A DNA stretch of 64,000 nt from Caecitellus pseudoparvulus (lineage: Eukaryota > Bigyra: Bicosoecida), in assembly GCA_965644315.1 (NCBI GenBank), contig CBFFRQ010000031.1, positions 744,001 through 808,000 on the forward strand, read 5' to 3'. The stretch's first letter is position 1. Each line of letters begins with the position of its first letter. Both the position numbers and the translations under genes were made by a program. Below are positions 10,801 through 23,334 of the stretch, one piece after another. A model generated the notes under the pieces. The model searched no databases. It was not told the DNA's origin and saw nothing but the letters and a program-made list of their open reading frames with translations.

Positions 10801-13800
10801 GCAGCACGAGGGGATCCACAGCTTGATTCACACCGACAGCTACTCCTGCATCGCCCAGGACGGACCGGGTGTCATACACTCGCGCTGCGTCAAAATCCAG
10901 AATGAGAATCTGCAGCAAGTGTCGCAGCGCCCCCAGCCGCTTCTCTGCCACATCCAGCGCCGCGTGGCGACAAGCCCGACGGGCAGAGAACACTGCAAAG
11001 TTCCACTGCTCCTGGAAACGTATGCCGGCGATCTCCGCGTCGGCAGCGGACACCACTTGGCCTTTGCGGGGGGAGTGCCCAGCATCAGCCTGCGTGGCGC
11101 GTGGGCCCCGCTCAGAGAGCAGCCCGGACCGAGAGTAGGGCGACTGCGTCTGCTTGTCCGCTGTGCTAGCATGGACAGGACTGCCTTCGTGTTTGCCCTC
11201 GTCAGCGCCCCCCTCCCCTGCATCTGCACCCCCACCACTTGCACCTGCACCCCCGCTCTCCTCGAAGCCGCTGTCTCCGTACCCACTGTCTTCGAAGTCG
11301 TCGTCATCGCCGTACGACTGCTCCTCCTCCCCGGTGGCGTGAGACTTGCTCTCGGCATCTTTTCCGCCAGCATGAAGTGGGAAGGCATCTCCTTGGGGGA
11401 CAGGCGTCCCAGACTCAGACCGAGCCTCCGTGGCAAGTAGTGCAGCAATCTCTGCCTCGAGCTCCTGCTGCGCAGACAAGTATGCAGCCTCATCCTCCCC
11501 GTCAGCCTCAACGAGGTCGAGCAACAAGGCGTTCTGCTCGTCCATGGCGGATGAGACCTGGCCCATGGCTGCGCCGTCCACATCCAAGCGCACTGGGGCC
11601 AGCTGCACGAACAAGGCGATGTCTGCGAGTGAAGGGCCGCGTGTTGGCATGTCGCTGCCAGCCGAAGCCGTCGCCCGGTCGCCACCAAGTATGGCTGCAG
11701 GTGGTGCCTGCGGAGCACCCGGGGCGCAACTCCCAGTGGCTGGTGTTCCGGACGACCCAGTGGCACCCAAGGAGTCCCCTGGTCTGGCGATGGTCATGGC
11801 TGACGTCTGGGCGTGCTGGGCAGCAGCCTGCTGCACCGCCAATGGCAGGCGGGACTGCACCTCGTTGGCACGTGCATCACGCTTTGCTGCCAACTGCCCC
11901 ACCAGGCGCTGCAAGGCGTCAGCTGCTTCCTCAGCAGATGCGAGCAGGGGGCGCGAAGCCACCTCCACGGCCGGGGGAGGAGCACTCAGCTTTGGCGGCG
12001 GGGAACCGGAGGCCGCTGCGGCCTGCATCTGGCGCACGTACTGCGGGAGCGCCTCGCCGGGGGGCTTGTACGTGGAGGTCACGTGAAAGTGGCCGGAAGC
12101 AGTGAGGCTGGTAACACCTGCACCGATAGAAGCCGCCACTGCCGGGTTCATTCGGCGCCCTGCCACCACCTCTGCTCCACGGCGAATGTGGGCGATCATG
12201 AGAGGCTCACACGCAGCCAGGCATTCCAAGGGCAGCACCCAGAACGTGGCAGAGCCCCCTGCAACGTGCATGTTCAGTTCAGCCGGCGTCTCGGCGTCCA
12301 GCACCGCCCGTGCAGCGCCTTCCTGCCACAAGAACACGCAGTCCTCCCTGTCCATGCTGAGCTCCTTGCAAGCGCTGAGGTACAACCCCTTCAACCTTTT
12401 ATCTGGGTGCTTGCAGGTGAGTGTCGTGTGCCGGTCTGTCGCTGCCAAAGCGCCCGAGGGTAAGCGGCATGCCCGCAGGAAGTGCAGCGTCAGCACGTCG
12501 CTGCGCTCTTCCAAGCCCATGGCTGCCATGAGGCTACGGCTGACGTGGGCATTCACTTCCACGAGCGTGTTCAGGGAAACGTGCAGCGAAATGGGCGGTG
12601 GGCCAGCAGAGGCCAGCGGCCCTCCCTGCACGGCCTCCTCCTCATCTGGCGCACGCAAGGAGACTTGGCGCTCAGTAGCGCTCGGGCGCGGTTGGTGGAA
12701 GGAGGCAGCATGTGTGACCATAAGCTCGTGAGTTGCAACTTGCGCAGCGTGGGCTTCTAGTTGACGCGAAAGGCGAGCATACATCTGCTGTGCCTGGCCA
12801 GGCGACGTCGCGGTGGAAATGCGGAGGAGGGCGGCATGCATGTCGGGCGTGAAGTGCAGGGAGCCCGTCCACCACGCCAGCAACTGCCGCACGTGCCCTT
12901 CTGCCACAGGGAAGGCCGGCCCATGGGTGCCGTTGGAAGTCAGCGCCATGGCACGGCGACGGGCGAGCATGGTGTGCCCGCCCAGGGCCACGCTGCGAGT
13001 GGCGCCTGCCACCGCAACATCCGCTGCTCCAGCCGCAAGGGCCACCAGCACCAGCCGAGCGGCCCTGGTGAGCAGAAGGAGCGCGTCAGGCTCCGGGCAG
13101 AGCGTGGGGTCAACACGCGCGAGAAGTAGGAGCACATCCACTGGGCTGATGGCCTGCGCCAACGAGCTGGGTGCCGTGACGCTGACAGGCCCAGAGGAAG
13201 GCATGGGCAGCTGACAGCGGGCTTGAAGGGCAGCCTTGGCCTTGTCCTCCAGCTGGGCGTCCTTTGCTTCCTGTGAATCCTCGTCCTGGCTGGTGCTTCG
13301 ACGAGGCTCGCGAGCCTGGAAGCGGTTGTGCGGGTCGGCCAGCGCGTGGCTGAGCGAGACAAAGGCTGGCCGAGCCACTAAGGACTCAGCTGCCTCGTGT
13401 GGCAACTCACTCAACGTGCACGACCGACCCCTACCACAGGCCTGTACTGCTTGCGACACTTCGCTCTCCGTCGCAGCATACACCATGCCGGAAGCGTCGG
13501 GTGCAGCCACGCTGTCCTGAGATGCTGCCGCAAAGGGCAGCGCCCCTGCTGCCATGTCCAAGAGAAGGTCGCGCAGATTTGAGTACTGCCCTGACCCTGC
13601 TTGCCTCAGGGCTTGGGCCTGAGCTTGCAGCTCGCCCGCCATGACCTTGTTGCCTGTCGCGCTGGCGATGGCAGCGGCAGCTTCCGCTTGCTCCGCTGTT
13701 GGTGCCGCACGTCCACCCGCGCCATCCCCGTGGGCCACAGAGGATGCGACTGACACATCGCGAGGTTCTACTGTCGAGTCGGAAGCGCAAAGCAGCATGG

Positions 13801-15259
13801 ACAGTGGGATGCCTGGCTGCGGAGGGGGTGCTGGGTGGGCGCTGGTGGGTTGGGCCCCAGCCTCCTGAACTGGTTCTTCCTGGGGCTCGCCCTCGTCAGC
13901 GCCCCCCTCCCCTGCATCTGCACCCCCACCACTTGCGCCCGCACCCCCGCTCTCCTCGAAGCCGCTGTCTCCGTACCCACTGTCTTCGAAGTCGTCGTCA
14001 TCGCCGTACGACTGCTCCTCCTCCCCGATGGCGTGAGACTTGCTCCCGGACCACGAACTCTCCTCATCAGCCTCAAGCACAGTGCCCGCACCCGATCCGC
14101 TGGCATCAGCGCTGCCAGCTGCTAACTGCTTGCCAGAAACAGCAGGAAAGTCGTGGACGGATGGGAGGAAGGTGGGTTGGGAGGACGGGTCACCGGGCCG
14201 CATGGGTACCCGCATGCGCGACAGGAGGCTTCGACAAGACGGGTCGCTTTGAACAGCCTTCAGTACCGTGCTTGTTCGGAGTGTCCCTTGAGGGACTGCT
14301 GCCGCTGCTTTCCTCGCTGCCTTGCCTTTCTGCACATGTGGTCTCGTCATCGTGCGAATGTGTCGCTGCGACGCTTCGCTCTGGCCATGCCTCACCTTTC
14401 GCCGTGTAGCAGCTTTCAACTGCCTGTCAACACGCTTGTGTTCTTCGATGCACGAAGCTTTCATGATGTGCAGAGTGACCGCTTCAACTGCCGCAGTCAC
14501 AGCCACTGAGGCGGTGCCCGAGACCAAGGCCGTGGGAGCCCCTTGTGCGAAGGCCACAACGCCCTGCGAACGTGCAGCGGAGGGAGTGCACTGGGCCCGC
14601 CACACAGGTACGGCTTTTTTTGGTGAGGTTTCTGTGCAGCTGGCCTATCGGCAGTCCCTCGGGCGCGCCGGGAAGGCCGTTTGCGCGAGCAACACTCGCA
14701 GCACCTGCGTCTTGCGCTGGCTCACCTCGTACTGCGCAACTCGCTCAGACGCGTACTCCGCCACAAACTCATGCACATTGCTGGCGGGGAACATCAATGC
14801 CTTGCCTGCATCAGCAAACTGCCGCTGCATGTCCCTGGAGTGGTATGAAGACCCAGCTGCGGCCTGCGCCGCATCTCGAAGCGCTGCCTCCATGCTGCCT
14901 TTATGGTCGAGGGTGCTACGAGCCCGCGAAATGGCCTTAGAAGCCGGGCGGGATGACGGGGTCAGAGACTGCCGACTGGCAACGAACGCATTGTGCCCGA
15001 AGTGTGCTGGGTTGGCGCCAGCCGCATCCCCAGCCGCTGGAGCCGCTGCCGTGCTCTGGCTGGTTTGGAGTGGGGAGGGGGGCCCTTCCCCGCCTGGGCT
15101 CTCAGCCATGCTGTCACCATGAAAGCCGGCTGCCATGGTCAGCGGCGAAAGAGGGGCGTCATTGTTGCCGTGGGCGATGCTCTCTTCAGCGCTCTTGGAT
15201 TTGTATTCGCCGCGGCTCTGCACCGTCGGCAAGCAAGGGCTGCCCCCCATGAGAGACAT
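7886..15259 (-). CDS. very large disordered protein with duplicated acidic blocks
   Basis: The main exon is one open frame from 14563 down to the stop at 7886. A good first exon (15259-14705) starts at an ATG and ends CAG|GTGCTG in phase 0. Joining them with an acceptor at 14564 gives about 2410 residues. The inferred 141-nt intron is longer than most here, so the junction is tentative. The protein is mostly low complexity. An Asp/Glu/Gly/Ser block (core DDDDFEDSGYGDSGFEESGG) occurs twice, near residues 359-410 and 1257-1308. A compact region near residues 870-960 (plus-strand 12240-12510) could be a ubiquitin-like fold; this is a weak guess. A Lys/Arg-rich stretch lies near 8900-8970. I do not recognise the protein. 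It is divergent from the nucleolar GTPase gene. Confidence 0.6.
11195..11351 (-). repeat. 157-bp internal direct repeat, unit 2
   Basis: Near-identical to 13889-14045: by eye 3 differences in 157 positions and no gaps. Both units are in the same coding frame and encode the acidic block. The flanking sequence is unrelated. Confidence 0.9.
13889..14045 (-). repeat. 157-bp internal direct repeat, unit 1
   Basis: Partner of 11195-11351, 2.7 kb away in the same exon and the same orientation. The high nucleotide identity compared with the diverse surroundings suggests a recent duplication or gene conversion. Confidence 0.9.
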
Positions 15260-15466
15260 TGCAGTGCGCACTGCACAGAGTCCCAAAGTGCCAAAAGAAT
15301 CTTGCCTTGGAATGATGCGCAGTGTTCGTGCCACAGTTGCTGTGCTCTGCCTGCGAGTCCCCGCCCCCCAGAGCCACGCACTGCCTGGAAGGCGTGTTTT
15401 CTGCTGACCAAGCTCAGCCCCTGGCAGTGTCCAGCAGCACCCCACCTGCAGAGCACCCCACACACC
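15260..15466. promoter_or_regulatory. divergent promoter region
   Basis: About 207 bp separate the two divergent start codons of the 2410-residue protein and the nucleolar GTPase, so both promoters must lie here or overlap the first exons. I see no clear TATA element. Confidence 0.45.
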
Positions 15467-17897
15467 ATGCCTAAGAACAAGCCTGAGTCGAAGAGGGTGC
15501 GCATGAAGGTCAAGTATGCTGTGCAGAAGAAGGTGCGTGCATCGAAAAGCCATGCATGGGCAGGGCGCAAATTCCGCAGACAGAACCAGCACCTGCTCGA
15601 CCGCCCCCCGCACAGGTCAAGGAGCATGACAGGAAAGAACGCCGCATGGCCAAGAAGAACCCTGCAAAGTATGGCAAGAAGCTTCGCAAGGACCCTGGCA
15701 TCCCCAACTTGTACCCGTTCAAAGCTCAGCTGTTGCAGCGCGTGAGTGGTGCTGTGTTCCACCCCCTGGGCGCCGCCTGCCTCAGCGCCCGCACCCTTGC
15801 TCCCCACAGCAAAAGCGCGCCGTGGAGAGCCTGAAGGCACAAGAAAGTGCTCGTCAGCAGCGCTTGCAGCTTGCCGCTCAGCGCCGCCGAGCAGATGCTG
15901 CTGGCGCAGCTGCCGCCGAGCAGTCAGCCCTTCAGAGCCTCGCTGCGGCAGCTGCCAGCCGCGGAGCGGCTTACGAAGAGGCTGTGGCGGATGCAGCCAT
16001 CGCGACAGGGGGTTCCATGCTTCCCGACCCCAACCAAGCCGCTGAGCGAACGACTCGCCGCGCATTCATGAAGCACCTTCGCACGGTCGTGGAGCGTGCA
16101 GACATCATCCTGGAGGTGTTGGACGCCAGAGACCCCATGGGGTGCCGCAGCCTGGACGTGGAGCGCTACGTGCTGGGGGCCAGCTCCATGGCACAGAAGC
16201 GCCTGGTGCTGATCTTGAACAAGATTGACCTGGTCCCACCCACCGTCGTGCAGGCGTGGCTGAAGTACTTGCGGCAGTTCTTCCCCACCATTGCCTTCAA
16301 GGCCAGCACGCAGAAGCAGGGCTCACGCTTGGCAGCCGCAAGCGGTGCGGCTGTGGGCCGGTCTACCCGGGCTGGGGAAGTTGTGACGGGGTCAGGCGCT
16401 GCGGGGGCCGAGACCATTCTGCAGCTGGTGAAGAACTACTCTCGCAGCCACGGCATCAAGACCGCCGTGACGGTGGGCGTGGTGGGGTATCCCAATGTCG
16501 GCAAGTCCTCCCTCATCAACTCCCTGAAGCGTTCGCGAGTCGCAGGGGTCTCCCCGCGTGCAGGGCACACCACAACCATGCAGGAGATCGCACTCGACTC
16601 CAAGGTCAAGCTGCTGGACTGCCCCGGCATCATTTTCGGCGCAGACGACAGCACGGGGCCCGATGGAGATCCAGATGGTGGTGCGTCGCTGCTCCTGCGT
16701 AACTGCATCTCAGTGGACACCATCGACGACCCTGAGTATGCCGTGGAAGGCATCCTGCGCCGCTGCCACCCGGACAAGATTGCGGCTCTGTACGGCGTCC
16801 CTCGCTTTACGAGCACGGAAGAGTTCTTGGTCGCCGTTGCACACAAGCGCAACATGAAGAAGCAAGGCGGTGCCCTGCGCATCAACACCGCTGCCAAAGC
16901 AGTGCTCATGGACTGGAACTCCGGCAAGATCCCTTTCTTCACGCTGCCTCCCGCCGACGGGCCAGCGGCGGAAGCAGCACAGCACGAGCACAGTGAAATC
17001 GTCTCTACTTGGGCAACGGTGAGTGCCAACCTGGTCTGCTTGCTGCCTCCTCACTGCACACTAAGTCAGCACGCCAGCCTTTCCATGGCTGTGCGCGCGT
17101 TACAAGAGTGCAATATCAAGTCGCGGCGACGCAACAGGCATCTGGGGGGTGGTTTTTCATCCCCCTCTCCGCCTGCCTTGTCACGTGTCTCTACGTGGCA
17201 AGACTGCCCGCTCGCGCTGGTTCCGAGAGTGGCGCTTGCTTCCTCCACTGCAGGTGCTTAGAAGTGCAACCACACACTCGCAACTCCCCCCCTTGCGCAG
17301 GAATTCGATTTGGATGCCCTTCCTGGTGGCCAGGTGACCGTGGAAGGGAAGCCCACGGCTGCAGACACCCGCGGGTACGTTGCGCTGGCATCCGGTGGCA
17401 TCATGCCCAGCCTCGAGGATGATGAAGATGAGGAGGAAGAGGACGAGGAGGATGTGTCTCTGGCAGGCGAGGCACAGGAAGCGCAGGGAGTTGCATACAG
17501 GCTGGGGGAGACGCAGCACAAGCGGCGCCTGAAGGGCACGCGTGCTGCGGCAGGGACTGTGGCTGCCATGGCCGCAGGGGATGCCGCTGAGGAGGACTCG
17601 GACGTTGAGGTAGACGGGGTGGCGGCAGGCATGGGGCTTGGGCGTGGTGGCGGCAGGGTCAGTGGGAAGCAGGTGTCCTTCCTGGACCCAGACGAGGTCG
17701 CTGCAGGCAACGTGCAGGTTCAGGCGGCAGCCAAGGCTGGGGCCAAGGCTGACCGCAAGAAGCTTCGCAAGGATGCCCGTCGCAGCATGCGCGCGGCAGG
17801 GGAGCCAGTTGCAGGTGACGCCCCCCCTTCGGCGCCAACGGCCCAGCAAGGTGCGGGTGAGGACGATGAGGCCTATGACTTCAACGCCTTCTTTTGA
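15467..17897 (+). CDS. NUG1/GNL3: nucleolar GTPase, nucleostemin/NUG1 type
   Basis: Four exons fit with all junctions in phase 0: 15467-15532, 15616-15741, 15810-17018 and 17301-17897, giving about 665 residues. The start is MPKNKPESKRVRMKVKYAVQ, the basic N-terminal domain typical of GNL3/Grn1 proteins. The GTPase domain is circularly permuted as in the YlqF/YawG family: G4 NKID near residue 200 comes before G1 GYPNVGKSS near 290, and G3 DCPG is near 334. The C-terminus has an acidic run (encoded 17416-17455) and a basic segment. Family members work in the nucleolus in 60S ribosomal subunit assembly and export. The last intron (17019-17300, 282 nt) is much longer than the others here. Confidence 0.92.
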
Positions 17898-18028
17898 TGC
17901 CCCGCGGGTGCCCCCATGGGTCCTACCACAGTGCCCACCCGAATCCATTTTACCAGCGACCTAGGTCAGTGACAGGACACCCATGCAGCTGCCCAAGGCG
18001 CAGCTTCCGAGGTGTGAGACGATAAACC

Positions 18029-20423
18029 ATGGCAGCTCAGGTAACAGGAGACGATGGTGAGTGCTGGACCCCGGGCAAGCAGCTGGCGTGGTTCCCAAGT
18101 GCACTGCCTTTGCTTGCAGGCCTGCCAACGCCAGAAGCGGCGGCAGCCGCAGCGCCGACGTTCAAGGACCTGACACTGGACGACAAGCTGGACGATGTAC
18201 AGCGCATTGTGCAGTACGCCACCTCAGCCATCGCCTTGCAGCGGCTGGTGCACGTGCGAATGCTGGCCGACACTGCCGCCCAGGCGGGGTGAGTATCGCA
18301 GCACCGTGCGCGGAAATGAGGCCGTTGCCATGCGTCTGCACCGCGCCCACACAGCTTCAAGCGGACAAAGGAAGAACTCTTCCCCCTGCTGAAAACCCTG
18401 GCGCAGGACGACGAATTCGTCCTGCGCCAACACTTTGCAGAGCAGCTGCTGGGGCTGGCCAAGGTGAGACTGGCTCCGCCTCGCTTGCTTCTTGGCAGCA
18501 CAGTGCCCTGCACATTCCTCTGGCTGCTGGCACTCGCAGGTTTGCGCGGAGGATGGGAGCGAAGAAGCGTACAAGTGCATCCTGAGCGGCGTGCTGCCCC
18601 AGCTGGCCCTCCTCGTCGCAGACACACAGCCAGAGGTGCGCATCGCAGCAGGGGAGACGTTGGTGGGCGTGGCGAAGTGGGTGCGAGGCAGCGACCTGGG
18701 GGCGCGAGTGCTGACCATTGTCCTGCGCCTGGCTCATGATGATGAGCAGGAGGACCTGCGCATGACCGCTGCTGTGCTGCTGAATGAGCTGGCAGAGGTG
18801 CTGGGGCCTGACCTGTGCCATCAGTTCGTCGCGCCTGAGATCATTTCGTTGGCAGAGGACCCCATTTTCCGAGTGCGCAAGGCAGCTGCGCTGAACATGG
18901 ATGCAGTCTGCCGCACTGCAGGGCAGGAGGCTGCAGGCAATCGCCTGCTGCCTGTGTTCCTGCGCCTGGCACAAGACGACATCTGGGGCGTCCGCAAGGC
19001 GTGTGCTGAGAGCATCATGGGGGTGAGCAAGGGCCTGCACCCGTCCGTGCGCGTGTCAGAGCTCATCCCACTGTTCGAGCGGTTCGTGGGGGACAGCAGT
19101 CAGTGGGTGCGGGAGGCCGCCTTGCAGCACCTGGGCCCCTTCATCTCCACCCTACCGTCAGAGGCAGTGAAGCCAGCGCTGCTGGCGCACTTCACTGGCA
19201 TGGCCAGCCCGAACCCGCAGTGGAACAAAGAGGGAGCCAACACCATGTCCACGTACTGTGCGTTCTCCTTCCCCGCCGTCGTGGCGACGCTGGGGCCTGA
19301 GCGGTGGGGGGAGCTGCGTGACTTGTTCCTGACGCTGTGCAAAGACCCGGCAAGGCGGGTGCGCAAGCCCATGGCCCATGCTCTGCACGAGTTGGCTCGC
19401 ATCTTGGGCGCAAAGGTCGCCGACTCGGAGCTGGTGCCCATCTTCGAGCTGTACTTGCAGGACGTGGACCACGTGAAGGTGGGCGTCTTGGCCAACTTGG
19501 CTCCCTTCCTGGCAGGCCTGTCTCCCGGCATGCGCGAGAGCTTCCTGCCCGTGCTGGATGACGTGGAGATTAGCTCCTCATCCCTGAACTGGCGCTTCCG
19601 CCTCATCATGGCGCAGCAGCTGCAGGAGCTGTCAGTGCTCTTCTCGCCGGCGGCGACCTTCTCTGTCGTGCGCCGCCTGGCGCTGCGCCTGCTGGGAGAC
19701 GCCATCCACGAGGTCAGGCTGGAAGCCGCCGCGCGGCTGGCCCCCCTGCTTGTGCGCTGCCATGAGGCAGACCCTGCCTGGATGGTGGACTTCGTCAAGG
19801 AGCTGCTGGCTCTGGGGCAGGCAGAGACGTACCGCCCTCGTCTCGTGCTGGCACACGTGCTGCGGCATTTGAGCCGAACTTGGGACCAGGGCATGTTCAT
19901 CGAGCACATGCTCCCTGCAGCTGAGGCCCTCGCGCAAGACAAGGTGCACAACGTTCGCCTTGTTGTTGCTCAGTGGCTCAGTGAAGCTGAGGCAGATGCC
20001 GCGGCCGGCTCCGGCGCGTGCGCAGCTGACCCCGCTTCCCAGGCGGCAGCACATGAAGCAGAGGGGGCAGGTGGCCCAGCAGAACACGCGGCAGGTGACA
20101 GTAGCGGCGATGCTGAGGCGGGGGCTGAAGGCAGCAGTCCTGCCGTGCACGGCCCACTTGCTGCAGGCCGACATGTTGTGAAGCACAACCCCACGGGTTG
20201 GCTGCTTGAACAGGCCAAGCTCGTGGCGGCGCTCGAGGCGCTTCGGAAGGACAAAGACGCAGAGGTGCGCCGTGCAGCAATCGCACGCAAGCCTGCAGTC
20301 TCCGAAAAATCCGGCCCTGCAGCTGAGGCGGCGCCGTCTGAGCCAGAGGCTGCACATGTCCCAGCTGAGGAGGATTGCACGCACCAGGCAGCGCAGCAGC
20401 CAGAGGCGTCAGACTCCACTTGA
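18029..20423 (+). CDS. PPP4R1: PP4 regulatory subunit 1-like HEAT-repeat protein
   Basis: Four exons join in frame: 18029-18056, 18120-18288, 18355-18463 and 18540-20423, giving about 729 residues. Most of the protein is HEAT repeats. Segments such as DIWGVRKACAESIMGVSKGL, QWVREAALQHLGPFIST and TYCAFSFPAVVATLG follow the order and wording of metazoan PPP4R1. The long acidic insert of the animal protein is missing between the second and third of these. PPP4R1 binds the PP4 catalytic subunit and modulates dephosphorylation. The PP2A scaffold subunit A is the next-best match, but the PPP4R1-specific motifs fit better. The last 130 or so residues are Ala/Glu-rich and probably disordered. It follows the GTPase gene in the same direction after about 130 bp. 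Confidence 0.88.
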
Positions 20424-20517
20424 CAGGCACCCCACTCGCGCTTGGTATGCACAATAGATTCCGCACAATTCCCTACTTGCACAGCTCCGCTTCTCTCCTG
20501 TGCTGCTTCACGCCGCC

Positions 20518-20745
20518 ATGAATGCCTTTGGGGTGCCCAACAGGGCTGCAGCTGGCCGAAAGGAGCAAGCGTCCTCCCGCCCGGCGAAGAAAGAAGACGA
20601 TGCACCGTGGGTGACAGCAAAGGAGGCTGGGTACTTGGCTGCGCGATTCTTGCCCTTTGCTTGTGTCATCGCTGTCGGCGTTTTCATGACAAAGCCACGG
20701 CCGACTCTCGCGGGTGTCACGAAGAAGCTGCTGAACCCGCTGTAA
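20518..20745 (+). CDS. possible small single-pass membrane protein
   Basis: A 75-residue ORF starts at an ATG in a good context. Its first half is basic and polar (repeated Lys/Arg, KKEDD), followed by one hydrophobic stretch (FLPFACVIAVGVFMT) and a short basic tail. The layout suits a small tail-anchored or organelle membrane protein. I recognise no family, and a chance ORF is possible. It lies 95 bp after the PPP4R1-like stop. Confidence 0.4.
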   Translation: MNAFGVPNRAAAGRKEQASSRPAKKEDDAPWVTAKEAGYLAARFLPFACVIAVGVFMTKPRPTLAGVTKKLLNPL

Positions 20746-20959
20746 TGCGGCGCGGTCAAAATCCGCACCAACCTTGTCGGCCTTCCGGCAGGCTGGGTCA
20801 GGCCAGGCGTGATTCTCCAGGCACGTAGTATACACAAAATGAATGTGGTGCAGGTGCGGGGCAGCTCCACCATGGGGCTGCTGGGCATGCCCGAACGCGC
20901 TGCGGTTCGAGTCCTGCCTGACTGCCTGTGGTGTGGTGGCGCTGAGGCCATCTTGGAAT

Positions 20960-22749
20960 TCATTCATGCAGCACCGGGGCCGCGCTGCTACCGGTGACCC
21001 CAACCTGTCTCTTCACCCCCCCACCTACATCCTTGTGGCTGCCAAGCAACAGCTGCTCAGGGACCACCTGCACTTCAGCCGCTGAGGAAACGAAGGAGCC
21101 AGGTCGTGGTCTTGCAGGCTTTGGGAAGCGGCCTTTGAGATGGGCCAAGGAGCTATCTCTGAACGCTCGAAGCTGCTCAGCAAGATGGGGTACATCCATG
21201 GCTTTGCGCGGTTCGGAAGAGCTGGTAGTCTCGGTTGAAGGCAGGCTCGTGACGCGCTGCTTTTGCGGCCTGCGCTTGGCTTGCGCCGTGTCAGCATCTG
21301 ACTCCGCTTTCAAGGAGTCCTTTTCAAAACCTTGAAGCACTTCAGGGCTTTGCAACTCTGTGGAAGACGACGTCGCTTCCTGCCTTGTAGAGTGCAGGCC
21401 CATGAATCGCGCCATTTGCTGCATGGGCATGTCAGGCGGCACGCTCGCCGGCAGCTCAGGGTGGTTGAGCAGGCAAGCAGGGTCACGAATGTTGAAGTTT
21501 AAGCCCGGCAGCATAATGCTTGGAGCTTCTGGCTTCGATGTGTGTGTCTTGTGGGCTAAAAGGCTCCAGGCCGCTTCCAGCTTGCTGTCGGCTGCCGCGG
21601 CCAGGGTTGCCACGGGTCGCACAGGCAGCGGGCTTTTCAACACGTAGGCCTCCACCGCCCCAATGTCCAGCGAGGAGAGCCACTCATGCTTGAACAGCTC
21701 GTCGGGCCCTGTGTTTCCCAAGCGGTACCTGGGATTCGCAACGAGCAGCGCAGACACAAAGGCTCGACAGGCGGATGAAGTGCGGGAAAGCCGGGACATG
21801 AACTGCAGCTCTGGTAAGGGAGCCCGCCTCTGTTGTGCCGAGAAGAGGGTCCGGCGGATTCGAGCAGGGTCAGTGACACTGGGTGGTGGCACGAAGCTCA
21901 CCATGCGCACAACGCCCTGGAGCACTTGGCGCGAGCCAGGATACGGGCGCTGGCCACACAGCAGCTGAAATAGGGTGACGCCCAGGGAGTAGTAGTCCGC
22001 AATGCAGTTATGCAGGTGGCCCGGAAGAAAGACTTCTGGAGCCATGTAGGGTCTGCGGGTGCAATGTAAGGGGTTGAGCGGTGCTCGTGGCACAGAGTTC
22101 GTCACATTGCTGCTAGACAGCCGCACCTGGTGCCTGAAGTGCTGCTGCAGGTGCCGTTGGGAGCATGAGACGAGATGCCAAAGTCAGTCAACTTGATGTA
22201 TCCCCTGCTGTCGATGAGCAAGTTTTCTGTGGACGGGGACAGGGACTTTGCACCGGCCCATCGTACTTCTGCCAGGAAGCGGCACGCACCCGGCTTCAAG
22301 TCTCGGTGAATCACGCCACGCGGGTGCATGTACTTGAACATGAGCAAGACATTGCAGGCTACGAACTTGACCTGCTCCTCCGTCATGCGCGCCATGGGCA
22401 TCCTTGACAGCATTCCGTACAGGTCCCCCTGTGGGCAGCACTCAAGCCCAAAGTAAATGCTCTCGTGGTCCTGAAAGGCACACAGCAGCGTAGCCATCCG
22501 CGGGTGCCGCAAGGACATGAGAAGTTTAAGTTCTTGTAGCACCATCAGTTGGTGCTTCGGTGAAGCGACCTTGTGCTTGCTGAGAACCTTGAGGGCAACT
22601 CTGCGGGGTTCTGCAGTCCCACCACCTCCCCAGACTGTGCGGTAAACCGCAGCAAAGCCGCCCTGCCCCAGAAGCTGCTCCAGGGTGAATTCATGGATGG
22701 AAATCTCAGCTGATTGTGTCCTTCCCGCATGGCAGAGCCCAGCGCCCAT
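20960..22749 (-). CDS. AGC-family Ser/Thr kinase, STK32/YANK-like
   Basis: Three exons (22749-22290, 22226-22127, 22052-20960) join in frame to about 550 residues. The kinase domain is complete: glycine loop GQGGFAAVY, VALKVL lysine, HRDLKPEN catalytic loop, LTDFGISS DFG motif, then GTRPYMAPE. YSLGVTLFQLLCGQRPY and the later RLGNTGPDELFKHEWLSSLD resemble STK32 (YANK) kinases, where this C-lobe extension is typical. The C-terminal ~200 residues are low complexity. STK32 kinases are poorly understood, so I infer no pathway. The introns (63 and 74 nt) would be read through into stops if retained. Confidence 0.85.
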
Positions 22750-23334
22750 GCCGGGGCGCCGTGGAGAACTGAGTCAATGGAAACGCTCGAGGGGAAACAC
22801 CTCCGCACGCAGCTGGAAGCACCCAAACTCGTTCAACGCCAGAGTGAGGATGGCCTCGCCTCACTTGTCTGGGGACAAGTGTTGGTGCCCTTTGTGCGCT
22901 CGGCGTGTTTCAAACTGGGTGCTTGAACCAGCTGTGCTGCAGGCGCTGGCCCTTCACCTCCACATCAGCCCCGTCCATGAACTCATCAGGGCTGCACAAC
23001 CGCAAAAGAAGCTAACAGCGAACCCTCATGGAGCAAGGCACTATTGCGCTTTACTTCTGCCGATGGAGAAACTTTCAGTTGCGGCAAGAGCATCCTGGCT
23101 GCCAACTGGGGTGTGTCGGGATGCCCAGGCCACGCAACCCTTGAGGTTACAAGCAGCATATACAGCAAAAGAAGTGGTGTCAGGGACTCTGCATTGATAG
23201 CAGACGCCGTGGAGCAAACCTTCCCCTGCTCGGGAGCATGTGGCACGCCCCCGCTCTGCTCCTGGGCCACGCAGGCGGGGTGGCCGCGCAAGCTTGGGCG
23301 ACAGCCCACGCTGGGAGTAGGCTGGCACAAACAC
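22750..23334. other. intergenic spacer
   Basis: About 585 bp between two minus-strand genes. It should hold the kinase promoter and the 3' UTR of the membrane-protein gene. I see no supported gene, RNA or repeat. Confidence 0.5.

Noticed and set aside
20870-20925. B-box-like GGTTCGAGTCC suggesting a tRNA
   Set aside because: The T stem does not pair, and no anticodon loop with U33 or acceptor stem can be built.
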